A stretch of DNA of 64,000 bases from Denitromonas ohlonensis. GTDB taxonomy: Bacteria > Pseudomonadota > Gammaproteobacteria > Burkholderiales > Rhodocyclaceae. Location of the stretch: contig NZ_VMNI01000003.1 of NCBI RefSeq assembly GCF_007625205.1, forward strand, positions 124,001-188,000, written 5' to 3'. A program made the translations under genes and the position numbers. Shown here piece by piece: positions 27,622 through 37,015 of the stretch (the stretch's first letter is position 1; every line of letters begins with the position of its first letter). A model generated the notes under the pieces. It did no database searches, was not told where the DNA came from, and saw nothing but the letters and a program-made list of their open reading frames with translations.

Positions 27622-28371
27622 CTAAGGCACGGCCGACAAGCGCCAGTTCAGTTCGGTCGCGCCGCCCGCCGAGCGACGGGTGATCTGCAGCAGATCGACG
27701 CCCCGGCCGAAGGCGTCGCGGGTGCGCCAGTCGAGACGCAGCAGCATGTCCTGCACGCCATCGCCATCGAAATCGCCCTGCGCCATCAAAGTGTAGACAC
27801 TGTCGTCGGTCCGGGTCAGTACCCGCACGCGGCCGCCGGGCAACGCCTCGATGTTTACTCCGGGCGCATCGTCCACGCGCGCGCCGGCGGGCGACGTCGC
27901 CTGACCACCCACGACGGGCAACGCCGACGCCGGCAACTCACGCATCAGCGCCGGTGTCAGCGTCTCGGCCAGGTGGCTACGTCGGGCGGGCTGACCTGCA
28001 CCATAGCGCGCCAGCGCCTGACAGTTGGCGCGCAGCAGCTGAAACAGCGGGGTTTGATCTTCGCGCACAGCAACCGCGTCGGTCGAAGCCACCTGGGCGC
28101 AGCGACTGAAGCGCAACTCGCCGCCGTTCGCACCATCGAGCACATAGTCCAGCCGCTCGCTGCCATCCGGCATCAGCTTGGCCAAACCCGCAAAAGCCGT
28201 CACGTTGAACGCATGCGGCGACTCGGCGCGCACGGTGGCGCAGCCGATCAGCAGCGCGGCGGCCAGAAGGTGGGTGCGCGTGACGCCAATGCGGCGAGAC
28301 TCGCAACGACATCGACCGCCGAGGCGGGCGAGGATGTCCAGAAACGACCACATCGCCGGAGCCATTCGCAT
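27622..28371 (-). CDS. Putative lipoprotein of unknown function
   Basis: Up to 249 residues. A hydrophobic stretch ending in a lipobox ([16 protein letters not shown], Cys near residue 44) suggests an outer-membrane or periplasmic lipoprotein, though the N-region before it is unusually long and the true start is unclear. The C-terminal half has [23 protein letters not shown], an Asp-rich calcium-binding-like (FG-GAP/VCBS-type) segment. No family was recognised. It ends 16 bp before the sigma factor RBS and may be co-transcribed. Confidence 0.6.
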   Translation of the reverse strand: MRMAPAMWSFLDILARLGGRCRCESRRIGVTRTHLLAAALLIGCATVRAESPHAFNVTAFAGLAKLMPDGSERLDYVLDGANGGELRFSRCAQVASTDAVAVREDQTPLFQLLRANCQALARYGAGQPARRSHLAETLTPALMRELPASALPVVGGQATSPAGARVDDAPGVNIEALPGGRVRVLTRTDDSVYTLMAQGDFDGDGVQDMLLRLDWRTRDAFGRGVDLLQITRRSAGGATELNWRLSAVP

Positions 28372-28404
28372 CTCTTCTGCTACGACGATCCAGCGCAGCC
28401 CTGC

Positions 28405-29481
28405 TTAGTCGTAAAAGCCCGCAGCAGTCTTTAGCTGGTCAGCGAATCCATACACGTCATCGATCGACTGAATGGGATGGCGCGTTTCATTCTTTTCTTG
28501 ATCAAAAACGCCAAGGTACTTCTGACCGCGATTGAAGTGAAGCCGACAAATTGGCTTTCTGTTGTTGTCATCCAGAAGGATTCCACAATAGCTCTGGGTG
28601 TCACGCATCGTGATTCGCTTCGAGTCGACAACCGACCTCACAATCGCCTTCACGACGTGAAAACCTTCCATTTCGTCCAGCGTCGTAACAATCTTGTCCT
28701 CCTCGGCGTCAGGCTCGGCCGCCCCGCCCGCAGACGGACTAGGTGCTCCTTGCGCGGGCGGCGTCGCTCCGCTCATCGCCGATTTGAGGCGTTCATTAAC
28801 TTGATCGCTCAAAAACTGGCTCGCCGCTTTACGCGTAAGTTCGCCGAACTGCTCCCGAACCTTCTGCGTCACCATACCGTCGTACACACGAGAAGCAATC
28901 AGGCGAATGAAATCATCATCAGGCTTGCTGAACTGCGCCGCGATGACCTTCTTTATCTGACTAACAAACTTCAGCTCACCCGCAGCGCTAATGATTGACT
29001 CCACATCGAAGGCGGACTTAGTCAGCTTTACCAATTCCGGAACGGCGTGCTCATCAATGTCGAGCAAATCGAGTTCCAAGAACGGGCGCTCATCCATCTT
29101 GTTTGGTGCGTCGAGGTCTGTGAAGAACTTGTACTCCCGACCATTTGTCAGGATCGAGATGCGGGCATTGGTGACGTGGAAGTATCGAAAAAGCTGCGAC
29201 GCGTGATTGACGTTCAGCGGCTCGCCAAGCTTTTTGCACTCGACGAGAATCTGAATCTCACCGTTCTTGAGAATGGCATAGTCGATCTTTTCACCCTTCT
29301 TTGTCCCCACGTCGCAGACGTACTCGGGAATGACCTCAGAGGGATCAAAAACGTCGTAGCCAAGAACCATATTGATGAACGGCATAACGAAAGCATTCTT
29401 CGTTGCCTCTTCGGTCTTGATCGCGCCCCCTTGTTGGCGAATCTTTGCAGAGAGACTGTTCAGCTTATCGATGAATTCCAT
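28405..29481 (-). CDS. HsdR-N-like (PD-(D/E)XK) restriction-type protein
   Basis: A 358-residue protein. The N-terminal 170 residues match the type I restriction enzyme R-subunit N-terminal nuclease fold: [60 protein letters not shown], with the PD-(D/E)XK-type residues D in KIDYAI and E-C-K in VECKK. No helicase motor follows; instead come a Pro/Ala/Ser linker (~235-255) and a C-terminal domain ([16 protein letters not shown]). GC content is visibly lower than in neighbours, so transfer is likely. A defence or DNA-repair role is possible. No hsdM or hsdS is nearby. Confidence 0.75.
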   Translation of the reverse strand: MEFIDKLNSLSAKIRQQGGAIKTEEATKNAFVMPFINMVLGYDVFDPSEVIPEYVCDVGTKKGEKIDYAILKNGEIQILVECKKLGEPLNVNHASQLFRYFHVTNARISILTNGREYKFFTDLDAPNKMDERPFLELDLLDIDEHAVPELVKLTKSAFDVESIISAAGELKFVSQIKKVIAAQFSKPDDDFIRLIASRVYDGMVTQKVREQFGELTRKAASQFLSDQVNERLKSAMSGATPPAQGAPSPSAGGAAEPDAEEDKIVTTLDEMEGFHVVKAIVRSVVDSKRITMRDTQSYCGILLDDNNRKPICRLHFNRGQKYLGVFDQEKNETRHPIQSIDDVYGFADQLKTAAGFYD

Positions 29482-29556
29482 GACGTCCTCGTTGGAAAAT
29501 TGACGCCTCCATCGTATTGCCTAAAGCATAATTTCAGCAAGGCGTTGCCCCACAAA

Positions 29557-30003
29557 TTACCCCGCCTTCATCACCGCCCGCAGCTTCTGGGCATACTCCG
29601 CCAGCACCGCCGCCGGTGGGTCCTTACGCGGCCAGCTCAGCGCGATGCCGTCGTTGCCATGGCGCGGCACGACATGCATGTGGCAGTGGAACACGGTCTG
29701 GTCGCCTTCCTTGCCGTTGGCTTGCAGCAGCGTGAGGCCGGGCGGGTCGAAGGCGTCGCGCACGGCAAAGGCGACACGCTGGGCGGTTTGCATGATGGCG
29801 CCGGCCTCTTCCGCGGTGAGCTCGAACAGCGTGGCGGCGTGGCGCTTGGGGGCGACCAGTACATGGCCGGGGTTGAGCTGGCCGATGTCCATGAAGGCGA
29901 TGGTCAGCGCGTCTTCATAAACGCGCTCGGCGGGGATCTCTCCCGCCACCAGGCGGCAGAAGATGCACTGTCCGGGGGGCGAGGTATCGACAAACATCGG
30001 CAT
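29557..30003 (-). CDS. HIT-family nucleotide hydrolase/transferase
   Basis: A 148-residue histidine-triad protein. [19 protein letters not shown] is the zinc-Cys-containing start of HIT proteins, and HCHMHVVPR (residues ~111-119) is the histidine triad. HIT proteins hydrolyse or transfer adenylyl groups (AMP-lysine, Ap4A). It is monocistronic and diverges from selO. Confidence 0.9.
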   Translation of the reverse strand: MPMFVDTSPPGQCIFCRLVAGEIPAERVYEDALTIAFMDIGQLNPGHVLVAPKRHAATLFELTAEEAGAIMQTAQRVAFAVRDAFDPPGLTLLQANGKEGDQTVFHCHMHVVPRHGNDGIALSWPRKDPPAAVLAEYAQKLRAVMKAG

Positions 30004-30147
30004 GGCGGCTCCTTGTGCGGATTCGGTGCGCACGCGACGGCGCACGGGTGGACCATGCTACCAGCGCGCACGGCAACGCATCCGCTGTCACACTGTCTAC
30101 CGATGCCGGCACAGACCGGCCGCCCGACCCCCCGACAGAGTGTGCCC

Positions 30148-31656
30148 ATGAACGCCCCCCATCCGGACGCGCTCGAGCGCCCCCACCGCCTCGACGCCCT
30201 GCCCTTCGACAACAGCTTCGCGCGTCTGCCCGAAGCCTTCTACACCCGCCTTGCGCCCTGGGGCCTGCCCGAGCCGCGCGCGGTGCTGTTCAGCGATGCC
30301 GCGGCCGCCTTGATCGGCCTGCATCCGGACGAGCTCGCCTCGCCGGCCTTTGTCGAGGCCATGGCCGGCAACACGCCGCTGCCGGGCGGCGACACGCTGG
30401 CGGCGGTGTATTCGGGCCATCAATTTGGCGCCTGGGCGGGTCAGCTCGGCGATGGCCGCGCGCACCTGCTCGGCGAAATCCGCACCCCGCACGGCCCGTG
30501 GGAGCTGCAACTCAAGGGCGCCGGGCGCACGCCCTATTCGCGCATGGGCGACGGCCGCGCGGTGCTGCGCTCGTCGATTCGGGAGTTTCTGTGTTCCGAG
30601 GCCATGGCCGCGCTCGGCATCCCCACCACGCGCGCGCTGAGCCTCGTCGCCTCGGACCTGCCGGTGCCGCGCGAGACCATGGAAACCGCGGCGGTGGTCA
30701 CCCGCATGGCGCCGAGCTTTGTGCGCTTTGGCTCCTTCGAGCACTGGACGGCCAACAAGCGGCCCGGCGAGTTGCAGCAACTGGCAGACTACGTCATCGA
30801 CCGCTTCTACCCCGCCGCCCGCGACGCCGCCAACCCGGCCGTGGCGATGCTCACCGAGGTCAGCCGCCGCACCGCCACGCTGATGGCGCAATGGCAGGCC
30901 GTGGGCTTCATGCACGGGGTGATGAACACCGACAACATGTCCATCCTCGGCCTCACGCTCGACTACGGCCCCTTCGCTTTCATGGATGGCTTCGACGCCG
31001 ACCACATCTGCAACCACACCGACCGTGGCGGCCGCTATCGCTACAGCGCGCAGCCGCACATCGCGCACTGGAACCTGCACGCCCTCGGCCATGCACTGAT
31101 GCCGCTGATCGGCGATACCGACGCGCTGGAGGCGGCCATCGACACCGCCTTTGTGGAGACCTACAACCGCGAATTCCTCGCCCGGCTCGGTGCCAAGCTG
31201 GGGCTTACCGACACCCGCGACGGCGACGAGGAACTCATCGGCCAGCTCTATGGCCTGCTCCACGCCCATCACACCGACTACACGCTGTTCTTCCGCGCGC
31301 TGGGCGAGCTGCCCGCCGTCGCCGGCACGCCGGCGCAGGACGCCCCGGTGCGCGACCTCGTCGCCGACCGCACCGCCTGCGACGCCTGGCTGGCCCAATG
31401 GCGCGCGCGGCTGGCGCTCGACGCGCGGCCCGACGCCGAACGCCGCGCCGCGATGCACGCAGTCAATCCGAAATATGTCTTGCGCAACTGGGTGGCCGAA
31501 ACCGCCATCCGCGCCGCGCAGGCCGGCGACTTCGCCCCGCTGCAGCGCATCCACACCTGCCTGCAACGGCCCTTCGACGAACAGCCCGAGAACGCCGAAT
31601 TCGCCGCCCCGCCGCCAGACTGGGCGCAGTCGCTGTCGGTGAGTTGTTCGAGTTAG
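30148..31656 (+). CDS. selO: Protein adenylyltransferase SelO (YdiU)
   Basis: A 502-residue pseudokinase-fold protein that transfers AMP to Ser/Thr/Tyr residues and links to redox stress in bacteria. Landmarks are [85 protein letters not shown] and [15 protein letters not shown]. It ends in SVSCSS, where eukaryotic SelO has selenocysteine and bacterial forms have Cys. ATG 30148 is the first Met of the conserved N-terminus; a long upstream frame is antisense to HIT and HsdR-N and is ignored. Confidence 0.95.
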   Translation: MNAPHPDALERPHRLDALPFDNSFARLPEAFYTRLAPWGLPEPRAVLFSDAAAALIGLHPDELASPAFVEAMAGNTPLPGGDTLAAVYSGHQFGAWAGQLGDGRAHLLGEIRTPHGPWELQLKGAGRTPYSRMGDGRAVLRSSIREFLCSEAMAALGIPTTRALSLVASDLPVPRETMETAAVVTRMAPSFVRFGSFEHWTANKRPGELQQLADYVIDRFYPAARDAANPAVAMLTEVSRRTATLMAQWQAVGFMHGVMNTDNMSILGLTLDYGPFAFMDGFDADHICNHTDRGGRYRYSAQPHIAHWNLHALGHALMPLIGDTDALEAAIDTAFVETYNREFLARLGAKLGLTDTRDGDEELIGQLYGLLHAHHTDYTLFFRALGELPAVAGTPAQDAPVRDLVADRTACDAWLAQWRARLALDARPDAERRAAMHAVNPKYVLRNWVAETAIRAAQAGDFAPLQRIHTCLQRPFDEQPENAEFAAPPPDWAQSLSVSCSS

Positions 31657-31674
31657 CCTGGGGCGTCGCTTCGC

Positions 31675-31755
31675 GTAGGGCGGATAAGCGCAGCGCATCC
31701 GCCGTTTCCCTTGCCGCCACCGATGGCGGATGCGCCTTCGGCTTATCCGCCCTAC
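31675..31755. repeat. REP-like inverted repeat, copy 4 (GTAGGGCGGATAAGCG)
   Basis: GTAGGGCGGATAAGCGCAGC...GCATCCGCC is matched by GGCGGATGCGCC...GCTTATCCGCCCTAC. The element lies between the convergent selO and small membrane-protein genes. Confidence 0.8.
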
Positions 31756-31796
31756 CGGACCGCGATCTTCGCGGCGGGATTCAAACCGTCAGCCCC

Positions 31797-32174
31797 TTAC
31801 CGCCGACACGCCATCCGCGTGCCCGGCAGCAGCATCAGCACCAGAAAACTCACCAGCAGGCCGAGCACCAGCAGCGTGCCCTCGCCCGGCAGGCGCGACA
31901 GCGAGTAGTGCTGCGACACCCACATCCCCATGCGCACCAGCTGAAAGCCTGCCGCCGCGACGCCCAGCCACCAGGCCCAGGCGAAGCGCTTCCACACGCC
32001 AAAGATGATCAGCACGATGACGGCCGTGGTCAGCCACAGCATCGGGGTGCCGAAGCTCACCCGCAAGGTCAGCGCATCGCCCGAGACAGCGGCGCGAAAC
32101 AGCGAGGTGCCCGGCACGGCGAGAAGATAGACCAACGCAATGGCGATGAGGAGAAAGAAGCGGGCGTTGAGCAT
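31797..32174 (-). CDS. Small integral membrane protein, unknown function
   Basis: 125 residues with four predicted membrane helices: FFLLIAIALVYLLAV, LWLTTAVIVLIIFGVW, AWWLGVAAAGFQLVRMG and LLVLGLLVSFLVLMLLP. No enzyme motif is present. The genomic setting (next to selO and an MFS gene) gives no functional hint. Start ATG 32174. Confidence 0.7.
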   Translation of the reverse strand: MLNARFFLLIAIALVYLLAVPGTSLFRAAVSGDALTLRVSFGTPMLWLTTAVIVLIIFGVWKRFAWAWWLGVAAAGFQLVRMGMWVSQHYSLSRLPGEGTLLVLGLLVSFLVLMLLPGTRMACRR

Positions 32175-32351
32175 GATCGGTGGGCGCAGGATTCAGAGGG
32201 AGGCAAGCATAGCCGAGTCGCGCCGGGGCGGGGCGGCGAGACGCCGCCAGCACACACATGAATTGCGCTGGCCGCGCACACAGCATTCTTCGCTAGTCGG
32301 GCGCGGCGCCGGCGCTAGGGTGTCATCACCCAACCCCTTCAGGAGAACAAC

Positions 32352-33575
32352 ATGACAACCCCATCCTGGCGCTCGCCCGCGCTGGTCATCGTCTGCGGCG
32401 GGCTGATCCTCAGCCTGGCGCTGGGCATGCGTCACAGCTTCGGCCTGTTCCTGCAGCCGATGAGTTTCGACTACGGCTGGGGGCGCGAGACCTTCGCCTT
32501 CGCCATCGCCCTGCAGAACCTGCTGTGGGGCATCGCCCAGCCCTTCACCGGCATGGTGGCCGACCGCTTCGGCGCCGGCCGGGTGGTGGTCTTCGGCGCG
32601 CTGGCCTATGTGGCCGGGCTGGTGCTGATGCCGTTGTCCGACAGCGGCGTGACACTCAGCCTGTCGGCTGGCCTGCTGGTCGGCCTGGGGCTTAGCGGCA
32701 CCGGCTTCAGCATCATCTACGGCGCCATCGGCCGCGCCGTGCCGCCGCATCGGCGCACTGCCGCGCTGGGCACCGCCGGCGCGCTCGGCTCGCTCGGCCA
32801 GTTCGCCATGCTGCCCTTTGCGCAGTCGCTCATCAGCAGCGCCGGCTGGGCCGACGCGCTGTGGGTGCTGGCCGCCACCGTGGCCGTCGCGTTGCTGCTG
32901 GCGGTCGTCGTGGCCGAGCCGCGCACTGCCACCGCGCCCTCGGCCACACCGCCGCAGGGCCTGTGGAGCGCGCTGACCGAGGCCTTTTCGCACCGCGGCT
33001 TCTGGCTGCTCGGGCTGGGCTTTCTGGCCTGCGGCTTTCAGCTGGCCTTCATCGGCAACCACCTGCCGGCCTTCCTGACAGACCAGGGCTTGAACGCCAA
33101 TGTCGGCATGCGCGCGCTGGCGCTGGTCGGTCTATTCAACGTGCTCGGCACCTGGGCCTGGGGCCAGATGGGGGTGCACTGGCGGGCCAAGAACCTGCTC
33201 AGCATTCTCTACCTGCTGCGCGCCGGGCTGACCGCCGCCTACATGGTCCTGCCGGTCACCGCCACCACCACATACGTATTCGCCGCCGGCATGGGTTTCC
33301 TGTGGCTGGGCACCGCGCCGCTGACCAGCGCGGTGCTGTCGCAGATCTTCGGCGTGCGCTACATCTCGACGCTGTTTGGCTTCGTGTTCTTCAGCCACCA
33401 AGTGGGCAGCTTCCTCGGGGTGTGGCTGGGCGGCCTGGTGTTCGACGCCACCGGCAGCTACGACGTGGTGTGGACGCTGTCGGTCGGACTTGGCGTGCTG
33501 GCCGCGCTGCTGCACTACCCCATCGATGACCGCACGCCGGCCGCCGCCCCGGTGCCGGCAGGACGCGCCGCGTGA
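32352..33575 (+). CDS. Major facilitator superfamily transporter
   Basis: A 407-residue MFS permease with about 12 hydrophobic segments and the loop 2-3 MFS motif GMVADRFGAGRVV. GMRHSFGLFLQPMSFDYGWGRETFAFAIALQNLLWG is typical of the oxalate/formate-antiporter-like MFS group seen beside LysR genes. The substrate is unknown. AGGAGAACAAC precedes ATG 32352. A 40-residue open frame overlaps its stop codon. Confidence 0.88.
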   Translation: MTTPSWRSPALVIVCGGLILSLALGMRHSFGLFLQPMSFDYGWGRETFAFAIALQNLLWGIAQPFTGMVADRFGAGRVVVFGALAYVAGLVLMPLSDSGVTLSLSAGLLVGLGLSGTGFSIIYGAIGRAVPPHRRTAALGTAGALGSLGQFAMLPFAQSLISSAGWADALWVLAATVAVALLLAVVVAEPRTATAPSATPPQGLWSALTEAFSHRGFWLLGLGFLACGFQLAFIGNHLPAFLTDQGLNANVGMRALALVGLFNVLGTWAWGQMGVHWRAKNLLSILYLLRAGLTAAYMVLPVTATTTYVFAAGMGFLWLGTAPLTSAVLSQIFGVRYISTLFGFVFFSHQVGSFLGVWLGGLVFDATGSYDVVWTLSVGLGVLAALLHYPIDDRTPAAAPVPAGRAA

Positions 33576-33694
33576 AACACCCCGGTCTCTGGCTGGCGCT
33601 GGCGATGACGGCGGTGGCGCTGCTGGCCGCCCGCGCCTGGACCTCGCCCGACCTGCTGCTGGCGCTGCAGTCGCTGGGGGCGCTGTGCCGTTAG
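33572..33694 (+). CDS. 40-residue single-span membrane peptide, coupled to the MFS gene
   Basis: GTG 33572 overlaps the MFS stop (GTGA). The 40-residue product begins MKHPGLWLALAMTAVALLAA and ends LLLALQSLGALCR. Residues 6-21 form a hydrophobic segment. Its TAG stop (33692-33694) overlaps the TAA stop of the convergent LysR gene (33691-33693 on the minus strand). The overlap suggests translational coupling to the transporter. Whether it is a real accessory peptide is unproven. Confidence 0.45.
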   Translation: MKHPGLWLALAMTAVALLAARAWTSPDLLLALQSLGALCR

Positions 33695-34572
33695 GCCACG
33701 GCCAGCGCCACCAGCGCATTGACGGCGCGGCGCGCCAGCGCCTTGCGCTGGCCGCGCTCGGTGAGCGAGATGGCATAGTGGCCGGCATCGATCCGCGCCG
33801 GATGGAGCGGACGAAGCCGGCCGCTGTCGACATAGGGCGCCACGCTCAAGGTGCTGAGCAAGGCGGCCCCACCGCCGGCCAGGCAGGCTTCGAGCGCGCT
33901 GAGCGGGTCGTCCAGCATCACGCCGTAATGCAGCGGCGCGCTGTGGCCAAAGGCGGCGACGCACCAATCGGACCACTCGACCACGGTCTGCCGCAGCAGC
34001 GTCTGCTGCTGGAGCTCGCCGAGGCTCACCGGGCTGGGCAACGGTGAGCGGGCATCCACATACGCACCGATGCGAGCGCCGAACAGGCGGGTGAGGCCGG
34101 ACGCCTGCGGATCGGCAACCAGCTCGATGAGAATGTCGGTGCGCGGGTCGGCCGGGGCATTGGGCAAGCGCGTGGCGCTCAATTCCACTTGCAGCCGGGG
34201 CAGATCCAGGGCCTGGCGCAGCGCGGCCAGCTGGCCGGTCAGCCAGGTGGCCCCGAGCACCGGCGTGACATCGATATGCAGCGTCTGCTGCGCGCTGTGA
34301 CGCAAGGCGTGGGAGGTGTTGCGAAAATCCGCCACCAGCGCGCTCAGTTCATGCTGGCAGGCGGCGGCCGCGGCGGTTGGCGCCACACCACGCCCGCGGC
34401 GCGCCAGCAGGGCGATGCCCAGGGTGCGTTCGAGTTGGCGGATGCGGTGGCTGATCGCCGAGGGCGTCACCGACAGCTCGTCGGCCGCCCGCGCCAGCGA
34501 GCCCAGGCGCAGGCTGGCTTCGAGCGCCAGCAGCTCCCGCAAGGGCAGATCACGCAATAATGAACGACTCAT
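33691..34572 (-). CDS. LysR-family transcriptional regulator
   Basis: A 293-residue LysR regulator: LRDLPLRELLALEASLRLGSLARAADELSVTPSAISHRIRQLERTLGIALLARRGRG, GcvA-like subgroup. The effector domain contains LHIDVTPVLGATWLTGQL and LEACLAGGGAALLSTLSVAPYV. It is convergent with the MFS gene plus small peptide, and head-to-head with the next LysR gene at an 18-bp interval, so its promoter must extend into the neighbouring coding sequence. Confidence 0.87.
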   Translation of the reverse strand: MSRSLLRDLPLRELLALEASLRLGSLARAADELSVTPSAISHRIRQLERTLGIALLARRGRGVAPTAAAAACQHELSALVADFRNTSHALRHSAQQTLHIDVTPVLGATWLTGQLAALRQALDLPRLQVELSATRLPNAPADPRTDILIELVADPQASGLTRLFGARIGAYVDARSPLPSPVSLGELQQQTLLRQTVVEWSDWCVAAFGHSAPLHYGVMLDDPLSALEACLAGGGAALLSTLSVAPYVDSGRLRPLHPARIDAGHYAISLTERGQRKALARRAVNALVALAVA

Positions 34573-34590
34573 CGACTGGAGCCTCCTTGA

Positions 34591-35526
34591 ATGTCGACAC
34601 CGCCCGCCCCCTTGCCACCGTTGCATGCGCTGGCCGCCTTCGAAGCGCTGGTGCGTCACGGCACCGTGGCGCGAGCGCTGAGCGAACTGGGCGTCAGCCG
34701 CGCCGCCCTGACCGGCTCGCTGGCGCTGCTCGAAGCGCGCACCGGCCTGCAATTGTTGATCCGCCACAGCCCGACCGTCGAGCTGACCGACGAGGGCCTC
34801 GCCTACTACCACGCGGCGGCGGCCTTCGCGCGTGGCGCGGCCGACTGGCTGCACGGGCTGGGCAGCGGCTTTGCCACCGAGGTGCGCATCGCCGCCAGCC
34901 CAGGCGTGGCACGGCTGTGGCTGGCACCGAAGCTCGACGCCCTGCGCGCGGCCTGCCCCGGCGTGGCGCTGACACTGTCGGCGAGCGAGAGTTTGTCCGA
35001 TCTCGATCGCAGCGAGTGTGACATCGCCATCCGCTACTGTCATCCGGCGGACCATGAAGACGGCCGCATCCTGTGGCACGAAACGCTCGGCGTGCTCGCC
35101 CCGGCCAGCCGTGCGCTGGCGCTGGGGCTGCGCGCCCTGCCCGAACTGCTGGCCAGCGAACCGCTGATCGAGCATGCCCGCCTGCCGTGGACGCGATTGA
35201 CGCGGCAGCTCGGGCTCACCGAGCTACCGCGCCCGCCGGTGCTGGTCTGCCATGATCTGTACGCCGCGCTGCTGGCCTGCGCGCGCGGCGATGGACTGGC
35301 CCTGATGCCGGTGCAGCTGACGCAGGACTTCTGCACCCGCCACGGCCTCAAAACCGTGCACCCGTTGCGCCTGCCCGACAAGAGCTATGTGCTGCTGGTG
35401 TCAGCGCGCGGGCAGGCCCGGCCGGTGGTGCAGGCCTGTGCCAACGCGCTCGCCGCGCTGGCGCAGCCCGTTGCCGAGTCGGATACAGGCCTCGCCCATG
35501 GCGCGCAGGAGCCGCCGCCCGACTGA
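34591..35526 (+). CDS. LysR-family transcriptional regulator (GcvA-like)
   Basis: A 311-residue LysR protein: LPPLHALAAFEALVRHGTVARALSELGVSRAALTGSLALLEARTGLQLLIR, with LTDEGLAYYHAA and the effector-domain segment VRIAASPGVARLWLAPKLDAL. The ATG lies 18 bp from that of the opposite LysR gene. The sequence GGAGCCTCC between them serves both genes as a symmetrical Shine-Dalgarno pair. Its last 126 bp overlap the DUF2917 gene in antisense. Confidence 0.87.
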   Translation: MSTPPAPLPPLHALAAFEALVRHGTVARALSELGVSRAALTGSLALLEARTGLQLLIRHSPTVELTDEGLAYYHAAAAFARGAADWLHGLGSGFATEVRIAASPGVARLWLAPKLDALRAACPGVALTLSASESLSDLDRSECDIAIRYCHPADHEDGRILWHETLGVLAPASRALALGLRALPELLASEPLIEHARLPWTRLTRQLGLTELPRPPVLVCHDLYAALLACARGDGLALMPVQLTQDFCTRHGLKTVHPLRLPDKSYVLLVSARGQARPVVQACANALAALAQPVAESDTGLAHGAQEPPPD

Positions 35527-35760
35527 ATCGTCGGCCGCGCCAAGCACCAGGCTGGCCGCGGCCCGCCCGGTCACCACCACCGGCCCGGCACCACCGGCCG
35601 TGTGGACATCGCCCGCGGCCAGCAGCACATCCCGGCCGGGGCGATACTCGGTCAGCCAGACGCTGCCCGCCCGGCACCCGACCGTCGTCCCCGGCGGCAG
35701 GCGCAGCACCGTGCCGGGGTTCAGCTCGACCGTCCATCGCACATCGTCGCTGGCATGCAT
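35401..35760 (-). CDS. DUF2917 family protein
   Basis: A 119-residue protein of the DUF2917 family: WTVELNPGTVLRLPPGTTVGCRAGSVWLTEYRPGRDVLLAAGDVHTAGGAGPVVVTG, a small cupin-like beta fold. Function unknown. AGGAGG lies 8 nt before ATG 35760 and only 2 nt before ATG 35766, so the former is preferred. The gene's 3' third is antisense to the LysR 3' end, and the overlap is long (126 bp). DUF2917 genes are often paired with LysR genes in betaproteobacteria. Confidence 0.75.
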   Translation of the reverse strand: MHASDDVRWTVELNPGTVLRLPPGTTVGCRAGSVWLTEYRPGRDVLLAAGDVHTAGGAGPVVVTGRAAASLVLGAADDSVGRRLLRAMGEACIRLGNGLRQRGERVGTGLHHRPGLPAR

Positions 35761-36006
35761 TGTCATGTCCTCCTCGAAATCCCATCGTCCCGGTGCCGGA
35801 AAAAGGCCGCCCCCGTGGGGGCGGGTCCGGGCCGTTGCTGACGCACCCGAAGGCGAAACGCCAAGGGAGGGATGGGACAAGGCCAGACTAAACATGCCTG
35901 TCGGCTGAGCATTGAATTTTGCTGGACGCGCCCGCAGCAGTTCTCACCTGAGGCCGCGCCACCGGACGCCACCATGCCTGTCATCGACACTGACGGAGCA
36001 GGCCCC

Positions 36007-36180
36007 ATGACATCCAAACGCTCACGCTTGCCGTGCATCGAATTCTGGTTCGACCCGGCCAGCACCTATTCGTATATCGCGGCGGCCGACGTGACGCGGC
36101 AGGAGGCCGAGGGGCGCGCCCGCGTCGACTACCGCCCCTTCCTGCTCGGGCCGATCTGCGCCGCGCTGGCGCCACCTCGC
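36007..36180 (+). pseudogene. 5' fragment of a DsbA-fold 2-hydroxychromene-2-carboxylate isomerase-like gene
   Basis: The open frame encodes CIEFWFDPASTYSYIAAADVTRQEAEGRARVDYRPFLLGPI, the N-terminal strand-helix of the HCCA isomerase/DsbA-like family (normally ~200 residues). Homology stops after LLGPICAAL, where the sequence continues in another frame as part of an unrelated gene. The rest of the isomerase is missing. This is a truncated relic joined to the following pseudogene. Confidence 0.7.
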
Positions 36181-36833
36181 TCGATGTCGAGGACTTCCGC
36201 CTGATCGAGCACCACAGCCAGATGGCGGACTTCCTCGACACCCGCGAGCTCGCCGACACCTACTACCGCGAATGCGCCCTGCTGGCGCGCGCCCTGACCG
36301 GTGCCCGGCTGGCCATGGTCTTCGACCACCTGGTGCGCGAGCGCGAGGCCGACCGGCCGGCCCTCGGCTTCGGCCGCGAGGGCAGCACCTCGGCCGCGGT
36401 CGGCCGGGTGCACAATGACTAGACCGAGGCCTCCGGCCGGCGCCGGCTGGAACGCCAGTGCCGCGGCATGGACGCGCGCGAATACACCGGCCGCTTCACC
36501 ATCGTGAACCTGTGGCGGCCGCTGGTCGATGAGGTGTGCGACACCCCGCTGCCGGTGTGCGATGCGCGCAGCGTGCGCGCCACCGAGCGCATCGCCGCCG
36601 ACATCCACTACCCGCAACGCTGCGGCGAGATCTACCTGCACACCTATTCACCCGCCCACCGCTGGTACTACGCCCCGCGCATGGGACGCCACGAGGTGCT
36701 GGCCTTCAAGTCCTACGATTCGGCCACCGACGTGGCACGCTTCACCCCGCACGCGGCCTTCGACGAGCCGGACATCCCCGAGGGCACGCCACCGCGGCGC
36801 AGCATCGAGGTGCGCGTGCTGCTGATCTACTAA
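36171..36833 (+). pseudogene. CmcJ/NvfI-family oxidoreductase gene, 5'-truncated with internal stop
   Basis: One frame reads TSLDVEDFRLIEHHSQMADFLD...ALLARALTGARLAMVFDHLVR...SAAVGRVHND, then TAG (36420-36422), then TEASGRRRLERQC...FTIVNLWRPLVDEVCDTPLPVCDARS...EIYLHTYSPAHRWYYAPRMGRHEVLAFKSYDSATDVARFTPHAAFDEPDIP...RSIEVRVLLIY. Family members have VHNDYTE at this point, so the TAG replaces a tyrosine codon (TAC to TAG). The N-terminal ~80 residues are replaced by the isomerase fragment. The protein is therefore not made as a whole. Confidence 0.75.
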
Positions 36834-37015
36834 CCGCGGGGCACCGGCGGCAGCCGCGGCATCGGCACCGCGGTGGTCGGGCGGGTGGTCGGGTGGTCGG
36901 CGGCGACCGCGTCGACATCACCGGTCGGTAGGACCACGCCAGCCATCACGCCGGTGCCGCGGCACGATGTCGGCAACAGCGCGAGCATGCGGCACATAGA
37001 CCCGCAGCTCTTCGC

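Noticed and set aside
36834-37015. GGTGGTCGGGCGGGTGGTCGG-type low-complexity DNA as a gene
   Set aside because: Short direct repeats and no coding signal; treated as intergenic debris next to the pseudogenes.
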